Shown here: one piece after another, positions 17,345 through 26,004 of the stretch | How the letters are laid out: each line of letters opens with the position of its first letter | How positions within the stretch are numbered: position 1 is the stretch's first letter | Position numbers and translations under genes: made by a program | From: Ideonella sp. | GTDB taxonomy: Bacteria > Pseudomonadota > Gammaproteobacteria > Burkholderiales > Burkholderiaceae_C | Length of the DNA stretch: 35,300 nucleotides | Reading direction: 5' to 3' | Assembly (NCBI GenBank): GCA_016721465.1 | Contig: JADKIA010000020.1 | Location: 1-35,300 of the forward strand | The notes under the pieces: model-generated | What the model saw: only the letters and a program-made list of their open reading frames with translations | Told to the model about the DNA's origin: nothing | Databases searched by the model: none

Positions 17345-18406
17345 TCAGACGCCAAGCCGCTTCCACAACTCATTGAGCGGCACGGTTGCCAGGCCCATGG
17401 TTTCATCGGCGGCGCCGTAGTAGATGTGCAGGCTGCCGTCGCGGATCAGGGCGCCGCAAGTGAACACCACCTGGCCGAAGAAACCCTCGCGCTCGTAGGC
17501 GGCGGTGGGCTCCATCAAGGGCTCGGGCAGGCGCGCCACGATCTGCGTCGGGTCGTCCAACTTCAGCAGCAGGGCGCCCAGGCAATAGCGCTGGGCCTGG
17601 TCCACACCGTGGTAGACCTGCAGCCAGCCCTTTTCCGTCCTGAGCATGGGCGCGCCGCCGCCCACCTTGCGCTGGTCCCAGCCCTGGGTGGAGGCTTCGA
17701 GCAGGCTGTGGTGGCCGCCCCAGTGCAACAGGTCGGGCGACGACGAGATCCAGATCCCGGGTGCACCGAAGTGCGCCGGTGCGGGCCGGTGCAGGGCCCA
17801 GTACTTGCCGCCGATGATTTCAGGAAACAGGCACACGTCGCGGTTGTCGGGGGCGAAGATGATGCCCAGCGGCTCGGTGTGCCGAAAGTCCCGCGTGCGC
17901 AGCAGCGACGTGCAGATGCCCAGGTCGGACACCGATGAGTAATTGATGTAGTACGCGTCCCCGATGCGCACGACGCGCGGATCCTCGCAGCCGAACAGCT
18001 CGCAGCGGTGGCGCGGCTGGATGAAGGGCACGTCGTCCACGCTGAAGTCCACCCCGTTGCCGCTGCGCGCAATGCGGATGTGCGACATCGAAGTCAGGAA
18101 CAGCCGGCTGCGATCGGCCTTGACCACCACGGTGCGCGGGTCCGAGAAATCGTAGGTCGGGTCGTCGCGGTAGAAGGACCGGCGCGTCAGCGTCACGCCC
18201 TCGGCGTCCTGCACCATCAGGGGCACACGCACCTCGTTCGGGTCATCGCTGCGCACGCTCTCGGCCACGCGCAGCAGCATCAGGGTCTGCCCGTCGCAAT
18301 CCACCACCCCGGCGTTGAAGGTGCCCTCCACCTTGAAGTCCGCCCGGCTGGGCTTGATGGAAGCCGGCGTGATGATGGGGTTGTTCTCGAAACGTGTCAC
18401 ATGCAT
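17345..18406 (-). CDS. GH130 beta-mannoside phosphorylase/mannosidase
   Basis: 353 residues, intact, no signal peptide, so cytoplasmic. GH130 enzymes cleave beta-mannosides, usually by phosphorolysis releasing alpha-mannose-1-phosphate. Visible features: FENNPIITP at the N-terminus, GTFNAGVV, DFSDPRTVV, CEDPRVV (residues 140-146, holding the catalytic Asp of the family), CLFPEIIGGKYWALHRP, and GWLQVYHGVD near the end. The N-terminus and DFSDPR resemble beta-1,2-mannobiose phosphorylases as I remember them, which would fit release of mannose for the isomerase-kinase fusion; the linkage call is tentative. An 82-base gap separates it from the upstream permease gene. Confidence 0.88.
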   Translation of the reverse strand: MHVTRFENNPIITPASIKPSRADFKVEGTFNAGVVDCDGQTLMLLRVAESVRSDDPNEVRVPLMVQDAEGVTLTRRSFYRDDPTYDFSDPRTVVVKADRSRLFLTSMSHIRIARSGNGVDFSVDDVPFIQPRHRCELFGCEDPRVVRIGDAYYINYSSVSDLGICTSLLRTRDFRHTEPLGIIFAPDNRDVCLFPEIIGGKYWALHRPAPAHFGAPGIWISSSPDLLHWGGHHSLLEASTQGWDQRKVGGGAPMLRTEKGWLQVYHGVDQAQRYCLGALLLKLDDPTQIVARLPEPLMEPTAAYEREGFFGQVVFTCGALIRDGSLHIYYGAADETMGLATVPLNELWKRLGV

Positions 18407-18488
18407 GTGGGCTGGTCCCCAGTGCTTGCCACCGCAGTGCGGGGTCTGGTTGTTGTGGCCTTGCGCGGGCCGTTGAAATTGCTGACGG

Positions 18489-19328
18489 TCACTTCAGGGA
18501 CAGGGACATGCCTTGCAGGAAGTACTTCCTGAACAAGATGAAGACAACGATCAACGGCAGCGACTGCACGACCGCCCCGGCCATCACCGGGCCCAGCAGG
18601 GTGGCGTATTGCTTGTTGAAGGTCGCCAGCAGCACCGACAGCGGCATCTTCTGCAGGTCGGACACCACCACCAGAGGCCACATGAAGTTGTCCCAGGTAC
18701 CCGTGAAGGTGAACAGGCCCACGATGGCGATCACCGCCTTGTTCAGCGGCACCATCACATGGCGCAGGATCTGGCCGAGCGAGGCCATGTCCAGCCGGGC
18801 CGCGTCGATGTAGTCGGCAGGCGTGCCCTTGAAGGCCTGCGAGATCATGAACACGCCCCAGCCCGACACCATGGACGGCAAGACCATCGCGGCGTAGGTG
18901 TTCAGCAAGCCCATCTGCCGCATCAACACGAACAGCGGCAGGGTCAGCAGCATGGACGGCCACACCATCTGGAAGAGCAGGAATTCGGTCAGTTGGCGAT
19001 GACCCCGGCACTTGAGCTTGACGATGGCGAAGGCCGTGTAGACCGAGCTCAGCAGCACCGACGCGGTGACGATGCCGGTGACCAGGAATGAGTTGAACAG
19101 CGCGCCAACGAAGGGCCGGTCGAGCCGCTCGGTGCTGTCAAACAGGAAGCGGAAGTTGTCCAGGCTCCAACTGCCGCCCAGCAGCGAAGTCGTGTAGATC
19201 TCCGCTGTGGGCTTGAGCGAAGCGGTCAGCATCCAGAGGTAGGGGTAGAGCCAGGTCAGGGCCAGCGCATACATGGCGCCGGCGATCAGGCGGCTGCGCC
19301 AGCTGCGGGGGGCGGCGGCAGGTTTCAT
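18489..19328 (-). CDS. Sugar ABC transporter permease (MalG type)
   Basis: 279 residues, intact, with six predicted hydrophobic segments from IAGAMYALALTWLYPYLW to LPLIVVFILF. The cytoplasmic EAA loop that contacts the ATPase is AFKGTPADYIDAARLDMAS. The typical MalG-type N-terminus (WMLTASLKP) and C-terminus (YFLQGMSLSLK) are present. The start overlaps the stop of the partner permease as ATGA. It is the inner-membrane half-channel of the oligosaccharide importer. Confidence 0.93.
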   Translation of the reverse strand: MKPAAAPRSWRSRLIAGAMYALALTWLYPYLWMLTASLKPTAEIYTTSLLGGSWSLDNFRFLFDSTERLDRPFVGALFNSFLVTGIVTASVLLSSVYTAFAIVKLKCRGHRQLTEFLLFQMVWPSMLLTLPLFVLMRQMGLLNTYAAMVLPSMVSGWGVFMISQAFKGTPADYIDAARLDMASLGQILRHVMVPLNKAVIAIVGLFTFTGTWDNFMWPLVVVSDLQKMPLSVLLATFNKQYATLLGPVMAGAVVQSLPLIVVFILFRKYFLQGMSLSLK

Positions 19329-20206
19329 GCGGTCTCCACGTCGCGTTCGAAGAAGCGGCGGAACAGCCGGATGACGGCGTAGCTGACCACGCCCGTGATG
19401 ATGGCCATCATGGCCGCGTGCCCAGGGCGCAGGCGCTGGAAGGCGGTCTCGTACATGACCAGCTGCGGCATGGTGGTGCTGTTCATGGGGCCGCCGCCGG
19501 TCATCACATAGGGCTCGGTGAAGATGGCAAAAGCCACGGCGATGGCCAGCACCACCACGGTGACCAGATGCGCATTCATCATCGGCAAGGTCACCTTGAG
19601 CAGGGTCTTCCAGGGGCCGCAGTGGTCCAGCTTGGCGGCGTCGTAGATTTCCTTGGGGATGGCGTTCAGGCCGGCGTAGAGGATGAGGCCGTAGTAGCCC
19701 ACGTACTTCCAGGTGATGACCAGGGACACCGAGAACATCGCCATCGAGGGCGTGGACAGCCAGGGGATGGTGACGCCCAGGGTCTGCTGCAGGAAGGTGT
19801 TGAGCGGCCCGCTGGACGCGAACACCTTGGCGAACACCAGCGAGTACGACACGCCCGACGAGATGTAGGCCAGCAGGAAACACAGGGCGATGAAGGCCTT
19901 GCCGCGGCCCACATGCCGCAGGCCCAGCGCAAACGCCAGGGCCGCGGCCAGCACGATGGGGATGTAGTACAGCATGAAGCGCCCGACGTTTCGAAAGGCG
20001 ACTTGGAACTCCGGGTCGTTGACGACGTAGATGAAGTTCTTCAGGCCCGACACCGCCGGCGTGCCGAAGAAGCGCCAGTCGGACACCGACAGGAACACCA
20101 GCCAGAGCGACGGGAACAGCCAGAACAGCAGATTGAAGGCCACGAAACCCAGCGCGATCAGGTCGCCCGCGCGCAGGCCCCAGGTCTTGAACAGGGCGCG
20201 GCTCAT
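19325..20206 (-). CDS. Sugar ABC transporter permease (MalF type)
   Basis: 293 residues, intact, with six hydrophobic segments (LIALGFVAFNLLFWLFPSLW to MMAIITGVVSYAVI). The EAA-type loop reads AGLNAIPKEIYDAAKLDHC. The GGGPMNSTT motif before the last segments is typical of MalF-like sugar permeases. Both ends overlap neighbours as ATGA: with the binding-protein stop at 20203-20206 and the MalG-type start at 19325-19328. Binding protein and permeases are therefore translated as a coupled block. Confidence 0.93.
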   Translation of the reverse strand: MSRALFKTWGLRAGDLIALGFVAFNLLFWLFPSLWLVFLSVSDWRFFGTPAVSGLKNFIYVVNDPEFQVAFRNVGRFMLYYIPIVLAAALAFALGLRHVGRGKAFIALCFLLAYISSGVSYSLVFAKVFASSGPLNTFLQQTLGVTIPWLSTPSMAMFSVSLVITWKYVGYYGLILYAGLNAIPKEIYDAAKLDHCGPWKTLLKVTLPMMNAHLVTVVVLAIAVAFAIFTEPYVMTGGGPMNSTTMPQLVMYETAFQRLRPGHAAMMAIITGVVSYAVIRLFRRFFERDVETA

Positions 20207-21510
20207 TGGGACCGCCGCAGCAGCGCGGTGGTGGCGCGTGCGGCCTCGGCGGCCACCTGCGGTACCGGCCGGGCATTGAACAACATGGCCTCCACCATCT
20301 GCGCACTCATGATCTTGTTGACATCGATGGTCTCCTCGATGGCCGCGGTGGGCACGCCCACATCCACATGGGCCGCGTACTGCGCCGCCAAGGGGTTGGC
20401 ACGATAGAAGTCGCTGAAGATCGGGTTGGCCATCAGATCGCCACGGGCCGGGGGCATGCCGGTTTCCTTGAACCACAGCAGGCTGATGTCGTCGCTGGAG
20501 AACACCCAGGCCAGGAAGGCCAGCGCTTGCGGCTGCAAGCGGCTGGTCTTGAACAGCACGATGCCTTTTGAGTCGGCAAAGGTGTGCGCCTTGCCCGGGT
20601 GGGCCTGCTGGCTGGCCGCACTGCGCACCATGGGCCCGATGACGATGTGCTTGAGCGTGTCCGGGTGGTTTTGCTGGTAGTAGCTGATGTCCCAGGCGCC
20701 ACGCGCCGCGCCGGCCACCAGGCCACGCGGCAGGGGGTCGTCGGTGTCGAAGTCAGGCGCCGTCCAGCGGTTCTGGAACATGGTGCGTATGAAGTTGAGC
20801 GCCTCCAGGCTGGCCTGGTTTTCGTACTGCGCCTGTCGGTCCAAGATGTAGGGCGCCCCGCCGCTGCAGGCGTAGTAGTAGGCGATGTAGTCGTACCAGC
20901 GGCTGCGCCATTCGCGACCGGCCAAGACCTGCATGCCCAGGCCCCGCTCCTGCTCGGCGCGGCGGCGGGACAACTCGTAGACGTCCTCGAAGGTCTTGGG
21001 CACCTCGGGGACGCCCAGGCGCGCCAGGATGTCGCCACGCCACCAGATCAGCATGGGGCTGAAGTACAAGGGCATCAGGTGGTCGTGTCCCGAGATGGCC
21101 AGATCGCGCATCATGGGCTTGAGCTGCCGCCGGGTCAGGATGTCCTCGAATCCCGGCATGCCCGACAGATCCTGCAACTGCCCCAGGTTGGCCAGTTGCG
21201 CCGCGAATCCCGGAAAGATGTTGGCCGACAGATCCGGCTCGCTGCCCGACACCAGGGCGGTGAGGATGGCCTCCTCCGACCCCCCAGTGGCGGGGATGGT
21301 GGTGAATTCCACGCGCCTGCCCAGGCCGCTTTGGTTCCAGCGCTGCACGGCAATGGTCCAGAAACGCTCCTCGGCCTGGTTGGGTGCCACCCACAACCGA
21401 ATCGGCTTCAGGTCGCCGACGTCGTTCGGCTTGTTGCGGTCGGTGCAGCCCAGCAACGCGGGCAGCGAAGCCAGCATGGCGCACAGAAAGAGGCGCAGCA
21501 GTGTGCGCAT
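20203..21510 (-). CDS. Extracellular sugar-binding lipoprotein of the ABC importer
   Basis: 435 residues, intact. The lipoprotein signal ends with lipobox LLGC (Cys22), so the mature protein is membrane anchored in the periplasm. The body fits family 1 solute-binding proteins: IRLWVAPNQAEERFW, PDLSANIFPGFAAQL, PLYFSPMLIWWRGDIL, and FADSKGIVLFKTS near the end. It captures the oligosaccharide that passes the TonB-dependent receptor. The start overlaps the upstream stop by one base (TGATG), and the stop overlaps the MalF-type start as ATGA. Confidence 0.92.
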   Translation of the reverse strand: MRTLLRLFLCAMLASLPALLGCTDRNKPNDVGDLKPIRLWVAPNQAEERFWTIAVQRWNQSGLGRRVEFTTIPATGGSEEAILTALVSGSEPDLSANIFPGFAAQLANLGQLQDLSGMPGFEDILTRRQLKPMMRDLAISGHDHLMPLYFSPMLIWWRGDILARLGVPEVPKTFEDVYELSRRRAEQERGLGMQVLAGREWRSRWYDYIAYYYACSGGAPYILDRQAQYENQASLEALNFIRTMFQNRWTAPDFDTDDPLPRGLVAGAARGAWDISYYQQNHPDTLKHIVIGPMVRSAASQQAHPGKAHTFADSKGIVLFKTSRLQPQALAFLAWVFSSDDISLLWFKETGMPPARGDLMANPIFSDFYRANPLAAQYAAHVDVGVPTAAIEETIDVNKIMSAQMVEAMLFNARPVPQVAAEAARATTALLRRSQ

Positions 21511-22808
21511 CAGCGGCTGTCCCTCAGCGCCTGAAGGGTCAGCAAGGCCTCAATGGTGGACTCGGCGCCCGAATCCCGATTGACCTGGCCCGGGCCGACG
21601 ATGCCGTCGAACACCCGCCCCGAGGCCGTGTCGACCATGGCTGTTGCGGCCGCATTGCGACCGTGGAACCAGGCGCCTGCGGCCTCGGCCAGGGCACGGT
21701 ACTTGGCTTGCCCGGTCAATGCATGCGCCTTCAGTGCTGCAAAAACCATGGGCCGCAGGCCGTAGGCGATCTGCGGAAATTCGCGCCTGCTCACTTCCAC
21801 GTAAGCGGCCCCTTCGGCGCGAATCTCGATGGCTTCGGCAAGACCCGTCTTCAGCAGATGGGGGTAGAAGTTGTCGATCTCTAACAAGGCGCTGGCGATG
21901 TAGTCCTTGCGCTGCAGGCGCTCACCGGCCGAGAGCAGGGCGTAGGCCTGCACATTGCCCCAGGCATGCCAGGTGTTGCGCCAGCTCAGGAACATGCCGT
22001 AGGGGTAGTGCTGGGCATCGCCCTTTTGCATCAGCAGCAGCCCGTCGGCCAGCGTTTCGATGAGCCGGCGCGCTGCCGCATTGCCGGTGCGCTGCAGGTG
22101 GGGCAGCAGGCCGATGATGGCTTCTGCGGCCTGGTCGGCGCCCGAGCCCGCAGGCAGCCAGTCCGGCACGGGCACGCCAGCCACGGTGGTGGTCTTGCGC
22201 GGTTGGTTTGGCAGGTCCTGCACCAGGTTGGCGACCAGCCGATCGGTGGCGGCGCGAATGCGCGCGGCCAAGACCGGCTCCGCGTCCAAGAGGGGCAACA
22301 CCATCTCCAGCCCCCCAAGGGCGCGCAGCGACCACCAGTTCAGCTCAGCCACCGATGTCTTGTAGTCGGTGTTGATGCGCAGATCGCCCCAGAGGAAGTT
22401 GTTGAAGTAGCCGTTTTCGTTTTGCAGGTACAGCACAAACTCCGTCAGGCGGCGGATCTTGCGCAGCAGCTCGGGGTCCTTTGCCTGCTGCCACTCGCGC
22501 GCCAGCACGACCAGCGCGCGCGCCACGTCGTCGACGCAGGTGAAACCCTCGTTGGGCTCGATGTCGAAGCGGTAGTCAGGGTGCTTGGCGTAGATGTGGA
22601 CCACCGCCATCTCGCGGCCGGCTATCACCCGATCAGCGTAGAGGTGATCGAAGTGCCGCAGGTTGAGCGCGCGGCCCGCCACCGCCAGCCCGTTCGATGC
22701 CGGTGGCGCGGCCATCGCCGGCACCGCTGCGGGCGGCGCGCCGTGCGCGTTTGCGTTTGCGTGCGCAAACAGCAGCAGCAACAACAGTAGCCAGCAAGAT
22801 CGCTTCAT
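21510..22808 (-). CDS. Secreted (alpha/alpha)6-toroid protein, putative glycan-active
   Basis: 432 residues, intact. A signal peptide (KRSCWLLLLLLLFAHANA) points to the periplasm. The mature part has repeated helical hairpins with aromatic and acidic pockets: GFTCVDDVARALVVLAREW, NGYFNNFLWGDLRINTDY, ELNWWSLRALGGLEM, YPYGMFLSWRNTWHAWG and RDSGAESTIEALLTL. This resembles six-hairpin glycosidase-type toroids, but I cannot name a GH family or catalytic pair. Its position between the receptor and the binding protein suggests it trims the glycan in the periplasm. The ATG at 22808 was chosen because it begins the signal peptide; longer starts up to 22985 would overlap the receptor gene. Confidence 0.75.
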   Translation of the reverse strand: MKRSCWLLLLLLLFAHANANAHGAPPAAVPAMAAPPASNGLAVAGRALNLRHFDHLYADRVIAGREMAVVHIYAKHPDYRFDIEPNEGFTCVDDVARALVVLAREWQQAKDPELLRKIRRLTEFVLYLQNENGYFNNFLWGDLRINTDYKTSVAELNWWSLRALGGLEMVLPLLDAEPVLAARIRAATDRLVANLVQDLPNQPRKTTTVAGVPVPDWLPAGSGADQAAEAIIGLLPHLQRTGNAAARRLIETLADGLLLMQKGDAQHYPYGMFLSWRNTWHAWGNVQAYALLSAGERLQRKDYIASALLEIDNFYPHLLKTGLAEAIEIRAEGAAYVEVSRREFPQIAYGLRPMVFAALKAHALTGQAKYRALAEAAGAWFHGRNAAATAMVDTASGRVFDGIVGPGQVNRDSGAESTIEALLTLQALRDSR

Positions 22809-22873
22809 CCGACTTCGTTCTGCGTGAACAGGCGTGGCAGGTGGCATTGCGGGCCGCCGCAGAGCCCGAGCCT

Positions 22874-22937
22874 GCCCCGTTTTGACGCAGGGCGCTCGGG
22901 GCATGCGGAGGTCGTGCGCCAACGCGCCCGACCTCCG
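22874..22937 (-). terminator. Two intercistronic hairpins just after the TonB-dependent receptor gene
   Basis: The 136-bp gap between the receptor stop (22945) and the next start (22808) holds two stems. One has perfect 9-bp arms CGGAGGTCG (22906-22914) and CGACCTCCG (22929-22937), with an inner GCGC/GCGC stem in the loop. The other has 6-bp arms GCCCCG (22874-22879) and CGGGGC (22897-22902). No U-tract follows in the minus direction. An attenuator or mRNA-protecting role, giving more receptor than transporter, is likelier than full termination. Confidence 0.6.
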
Positions 22938-22944
22938 GCGCGCG

Positions 22945-25611
22945 TCAGAAGATGACGCGAGCGCCCAGGCCGTAGCGGCGGCCATAGGCCTCGTAGTTGA
23001 TCAGCCGCTGAGGGTAGATCGAGTACGAGTGGATGACCTCGTTGGACAGATTCAAGGCCTCGGCAAACACCGTCACGTTCTTGTTGATGGCGTAGCTGAA
23101 GTTGGCGCTCAGATCGCCATAGGCGGCCACGTCTTCCGGCTGGCCGCGCTTGCCGGCCTTGGTCTCTTGGTAGCCGTTGCGATAGGCGTAGGCCAGGCGG
23201 ACCTGGACTGGACCCTGCTCATAGAACGCGGCCAGGTTGTAGGTGCTGATCTTCTTCTTGACGATGCGCGTCATGTTGGCCTGCACGCCAAACCCGTTGA
23301 ACGGTGCCGGCAGACCGTTGAACAGGTACTGGCCGCCGAACTCGTAGCCGCTGAAGTCGTCCTTGTCCACGTTCTCAGGCCGTTCCAGGTCGAACACCAA
23401 GCCGGCGATGGTGACCTTGCTGGTCTGGCGCTTGGTCAGATTGGTCAGCTTCTTGGAGAACAGCGCACCGCTGACGTAGCTGCCCTTGCCGTCGTACCAG
23501 GTCAGCGCCAGGTCGAGGTTGTTGGCCAGCATCGGCTCCAGCCCCGGATTGCCATCGGTGATCTTGCGCTCACGGTCACGGGCGTTGATGTTGCGTGAGA
23601 TCAGCAGGTCGTCCAGGCTGGCGCGGGTCAGGGTTCTGGAGGCCGCAGCCTGGAACAGCAGGTTGTTGCTGAGGTCGATCTTGAAGTTGGCGCTGGGCAG
23701 CCACTCGGCGTAGGACCCGCTCACCGTCAAGGGCTTGGGGTCGGACACCACGACGATGTTCTCGCCCGTGCCGTTGGCCGGCGGGTCGACTCGGATGATC
23801 TCCTGGCCAATGCCCTTGGAGGTGGTCGTGGTGCGCGCGTAGCGCAGGCCCAGGTTGGCCGACCAGTCACGCTTCTGGAACTCGCCCTCGAAGCTGGCCT
23901 GCAGGAACGCGCCGGTGGTCTTCTCCTGAACCGACCCGCTCTCGCGCGGCACCAGTTCGACACCAAATCCGTTGCCGTGTCGGCGGATCCATTCGCGCGT
24001 CGCTGCGGGGTTCTTGGACTGGTTGATCGCCGCATCGCTCAGCAGGTAGTCCCTCACCGCCGCGCTGTCGAACGACGGGAAGGCCGAGCTGAACATGCCG
24101 CTTCCGAGCAGGTTGTTTGAGCCGCTCGTCGGCGTGAAGAAGCTCTGCGGAATCGGGACTCCTTCGTACAGTCCCCACAGGCCCGGCGTGTCATAGCGCG
24201 ACTTGGCTTTTGTCCGGTCCGAGTAGTTGAGGCCGAAGTCGAGCGACTTGGCCGGGCCTGCCATGAACTTGTACTTGCCCGTGTAGGTGGCTTGCTTGAC
24301 GTCGTCGTCAACGCTGCGGCCTTCGTAAACGTGGCCGTTGAAGGTGGCGTGCGAAGCATCACTGACCGTGCCCAGGTTGGTGTAGGTGGGCAGGTTGTTG
24401 GGGCCGAGCTGGTACTTGAACGTTGAGGACGAGAACCCTGGCGCGTTGTGGGCCAGGTCGAACCAGTTCTGGTTGCCGCCATTGCTGTCGCTGGCTTTGG
24501 AGCCGGCAAGGTCGAACACCGAGGTGAACTGCGGCGACGCCTTCCACTCCGCGTTCAGGCCCAAGGCCTTGGTCTCGGCCAGCCGCGGGCGGCTGAAGGC
24601 AACGAGGCCGCTTCCCCATCCACCAGTGAAGCTGGTCACGGTCTTGGTGGCGTCGACGACCGCATCCTTCAGGCTGCAGCCGGGGCATGAGCCGGCGTAG
24701 AACGCCTTGCTGTTGTCGTTGACGTCGAGCTTGGAATACAGGCCATCGACCGTGACCTTCAATGCCGAGGACGGGCGCCACTGCAGCGTGATGAGCCCGC
24801 TGTTGCGCTCCCGGTTGGTGGTGTTGACGTCGTACTGCGTCCAGGTCGGCAGCGACACACCGGTGATCGAGGTGCCGCCGACGCCGGTCAGGGTCTGGTT
24901 CGCCTCGAAACCGTCGGTGAAGATGCGGTGGCCTTCGATCTTGCGATTGATGACCGAGAAGGCCAGCAGCGCACCGAAAGTGCCGTCGCTCGACTTCATG
25001 CTGTACAGGCCCGAGACCTGTGGCGAGAGCCCACCGCGCTGAGCGTCGTGGTTGGCCTGGGCGGAGAAGGCGATCCGGTTGCCGATGTTCAGCGGCTGTG
25101 CGGTGATCATGTTGATCGAAGCGCCGATGCCGCCTTCGACTTGGGCCGCGGTTGGGGACTTGAAGACGTCCACGCCGCTGATGAGCTCGGCCGGCAGGAT
25201 GTCGAAACTGTAGGCGCGACCGGTGTTCTCGGTGGCCAGAATGCGGCCGTTGAGCAGTGCCGCGCTGAAATTGCTGCCCAGGCCGCGAACGTTGACGAAC
25301 TGTCCCTCGCCCTGCTTGCGGTCAATGGTCACGCCCGGCATCCGGCCGATCGCCTCGGCGATGTTCTGCGCCGGCAGTTTGCCGATGTCGTCGGCCACGA
25401 TCGAGTCCATGATGCTGTTGGCCAACAGCTTGTTGTCCAGCGCCTTCACTGCGGCCGCCCGGTAGCCCGTCACCTCGACGGTTTGGGGCTTGTCGGCATC
25501 GTCTGCCTTGGCCGGTGCGGCAGCGGACTGGGCCATGGCGCCCAGGGATACAGCAGAGGATAGGAATGCCCCGGTCAGGGCGATAGAGAGTTGCGTCTTC
25601 TTGAACTTCAT
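22945..25611 (-). CDS. TonB-dependent outer-membrane receptor, carbohydrate type
   Basis: About 888 residues, intact. A signal peptide (MKFKKTQLSIALTGAFLSS, cleavage near AMAQS) is followed by a Ton-box-like VEVTGYRA and a plug domain (DSIVADDIGKLPAQNIAEAI, VNVRGLGSNFSAALLNGR). A long barrel ends in Phe (YGLGARVIF), the usual outer-membrane terminus. The plug text matches the TIGR01782 group linked to sugar uptake in Xanthomonas and Caulobacter. AGGAG (25618-25622) lies 6 bases before the second of two tandem ATGs (25611) and only 3 before the first (25614), so I chose the second. It is first in the locus, downstream of the LacI-type operator. Confidence 0.93.
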   Translation of the reverse strand: MKFKKTQLSIALTGAFLSSAVSLGAMAQSAAAPAKADDADKPQTVEVTGYRAAAVKALDNKLLANSIMDSIVADDIGKLPAQNIAEAIGRMPGVTIDRKQGEGQFVNVRGLGSNFSAALLNGRILATENTGRAYSFDILPAELISGVDVFKSPTAAQVEGGIGASINMITAQPLNIGNRIAFSAQANHDAQRGGLSPQVSGLYSMKSSDGTFGALLAFSVINRKIEGHRIFTDGFEANQTLTGVGGTSITGVSLPTWTQYDVNTTNRERNSGLITLQWRPSSALKVTVDGLYSKLDVNDNSKAFYAGSCPGCSLKDAVVDATKTVTSFTGGWGSGLVAFSRPRLAETKALGLNAEWKASPQFTSVFDLAGSKASDSNGGNQNWFDLAHNAPGFSSSTFKYQLGPNNLPTYTNLGTVSDASHATFNGHVYEGRSVDDDVKQATYTGKYKFMAGPAKSLDFGLNYSDRTKAKSRYDTPGLWGLYEGVPIPQSFFTPTSGSNNLLGSGMFSSAFPSFDSAAVRDYLLSDAAINQSKNPAATREWIRRHGNGFGVELVPRESGSVQEKTTGAFLQASFEGEFQKRDWSANLGLRYARTTTTSKGIGQEIIRVDPPANGTGENIVVVSDPKPLTVSGSYAEWLPSANFKIDLSNNLLFQAAASRTLTRASLDDLLISRNINARDRERKITDGNPGLEPMLANNLDLALTWYDGKGSYVSGALFSKKLTNLTKRQTSKVTIAGLVFDLERPENVDKDDFSGYEFGGQYLFNGLPAPFNGFGVQANMTRIVKKKISTYNLAAFYEQGPVQVRLAYAYRNGYQETKAGKRGQPEDVAAYGDLSANFSYAINKNVTVFAEALNLSNEVIHSYSIYPQRLINYEAYGRRYGLGARVIF

Positions 25612-26004
25612 CATGGTCTCCTGTCGTTGATAGAGAAATGCGCTGGCCGATGAAGTCACAAACGCTGCGTCGGTGCGCCCGGGCAGAAGGCCTCGTGCTG
25701 CTGGCCGCAAGGCCAGTCCAGCTGATCGCCTGCGGCCCGCTGGGACTTCATGAATGTTATCGATCTCAAACATGTGAACGATAACATTCCGCTGTCGGAG
25801 TCCATCTAGGGTTTACCAGCCTGTGCGCTGGCCGCTGTGGGTCCGGGGCACGACCGGGAGGCCACGCCCAAGGCGCGCGAGCGACAATGCGCCGACACAG
25901 CATCAAGGAATCCATGTCAGAACGCATGACGCAACAAGGACGGCCTGAATGCGCCAAGCGCTGCTGGACGGGACTGTGCGTGCGGCGCGCGCAAGCCATG
26001 AGCC
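25612..26004. other. Divergent control region between receptor and lacI-type genes
   Basis: About 390 bp without a supported gene. On the receptor side is a leader of about 140 bases with AGGAG at 25618-25622. The double operator is at 25753-25788. From 25789 to 26004, before the lacI-type gene, I see no clear promoter, riboswitch or small ORF with coding support. An ATG at 25914 is out of frame with the regulator. Confidence 0.6.
25753..25788. promoter_or_regulatory. Double LacI-family operator
   Basis: Two imperfect 14-bp LacI-type sites, TGTTATCGATCTCA (25755-25768) and TGTGAACGATAACA (25773-25786), are 18 bp apart centre to centre. Each differs from the ideal palindrome TGTTATCGATAACA at two bases. 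Together they form a larger inverted repeat with outer arms AATGTTATCG and CGATAACATT. They lie about 140 bases upstream of the receptor start and about 220 upstream of the divergent lacI-type gene, the obvious binder. Relief by the imported sugar or a breakdown product is inferred. Confidence 0.75.

Noticed and set aside
25914..26004. Earlier start for the lacI-type gene at ATG 25914
   Set aside because: It is out of frame with the regulator and has no coding support.
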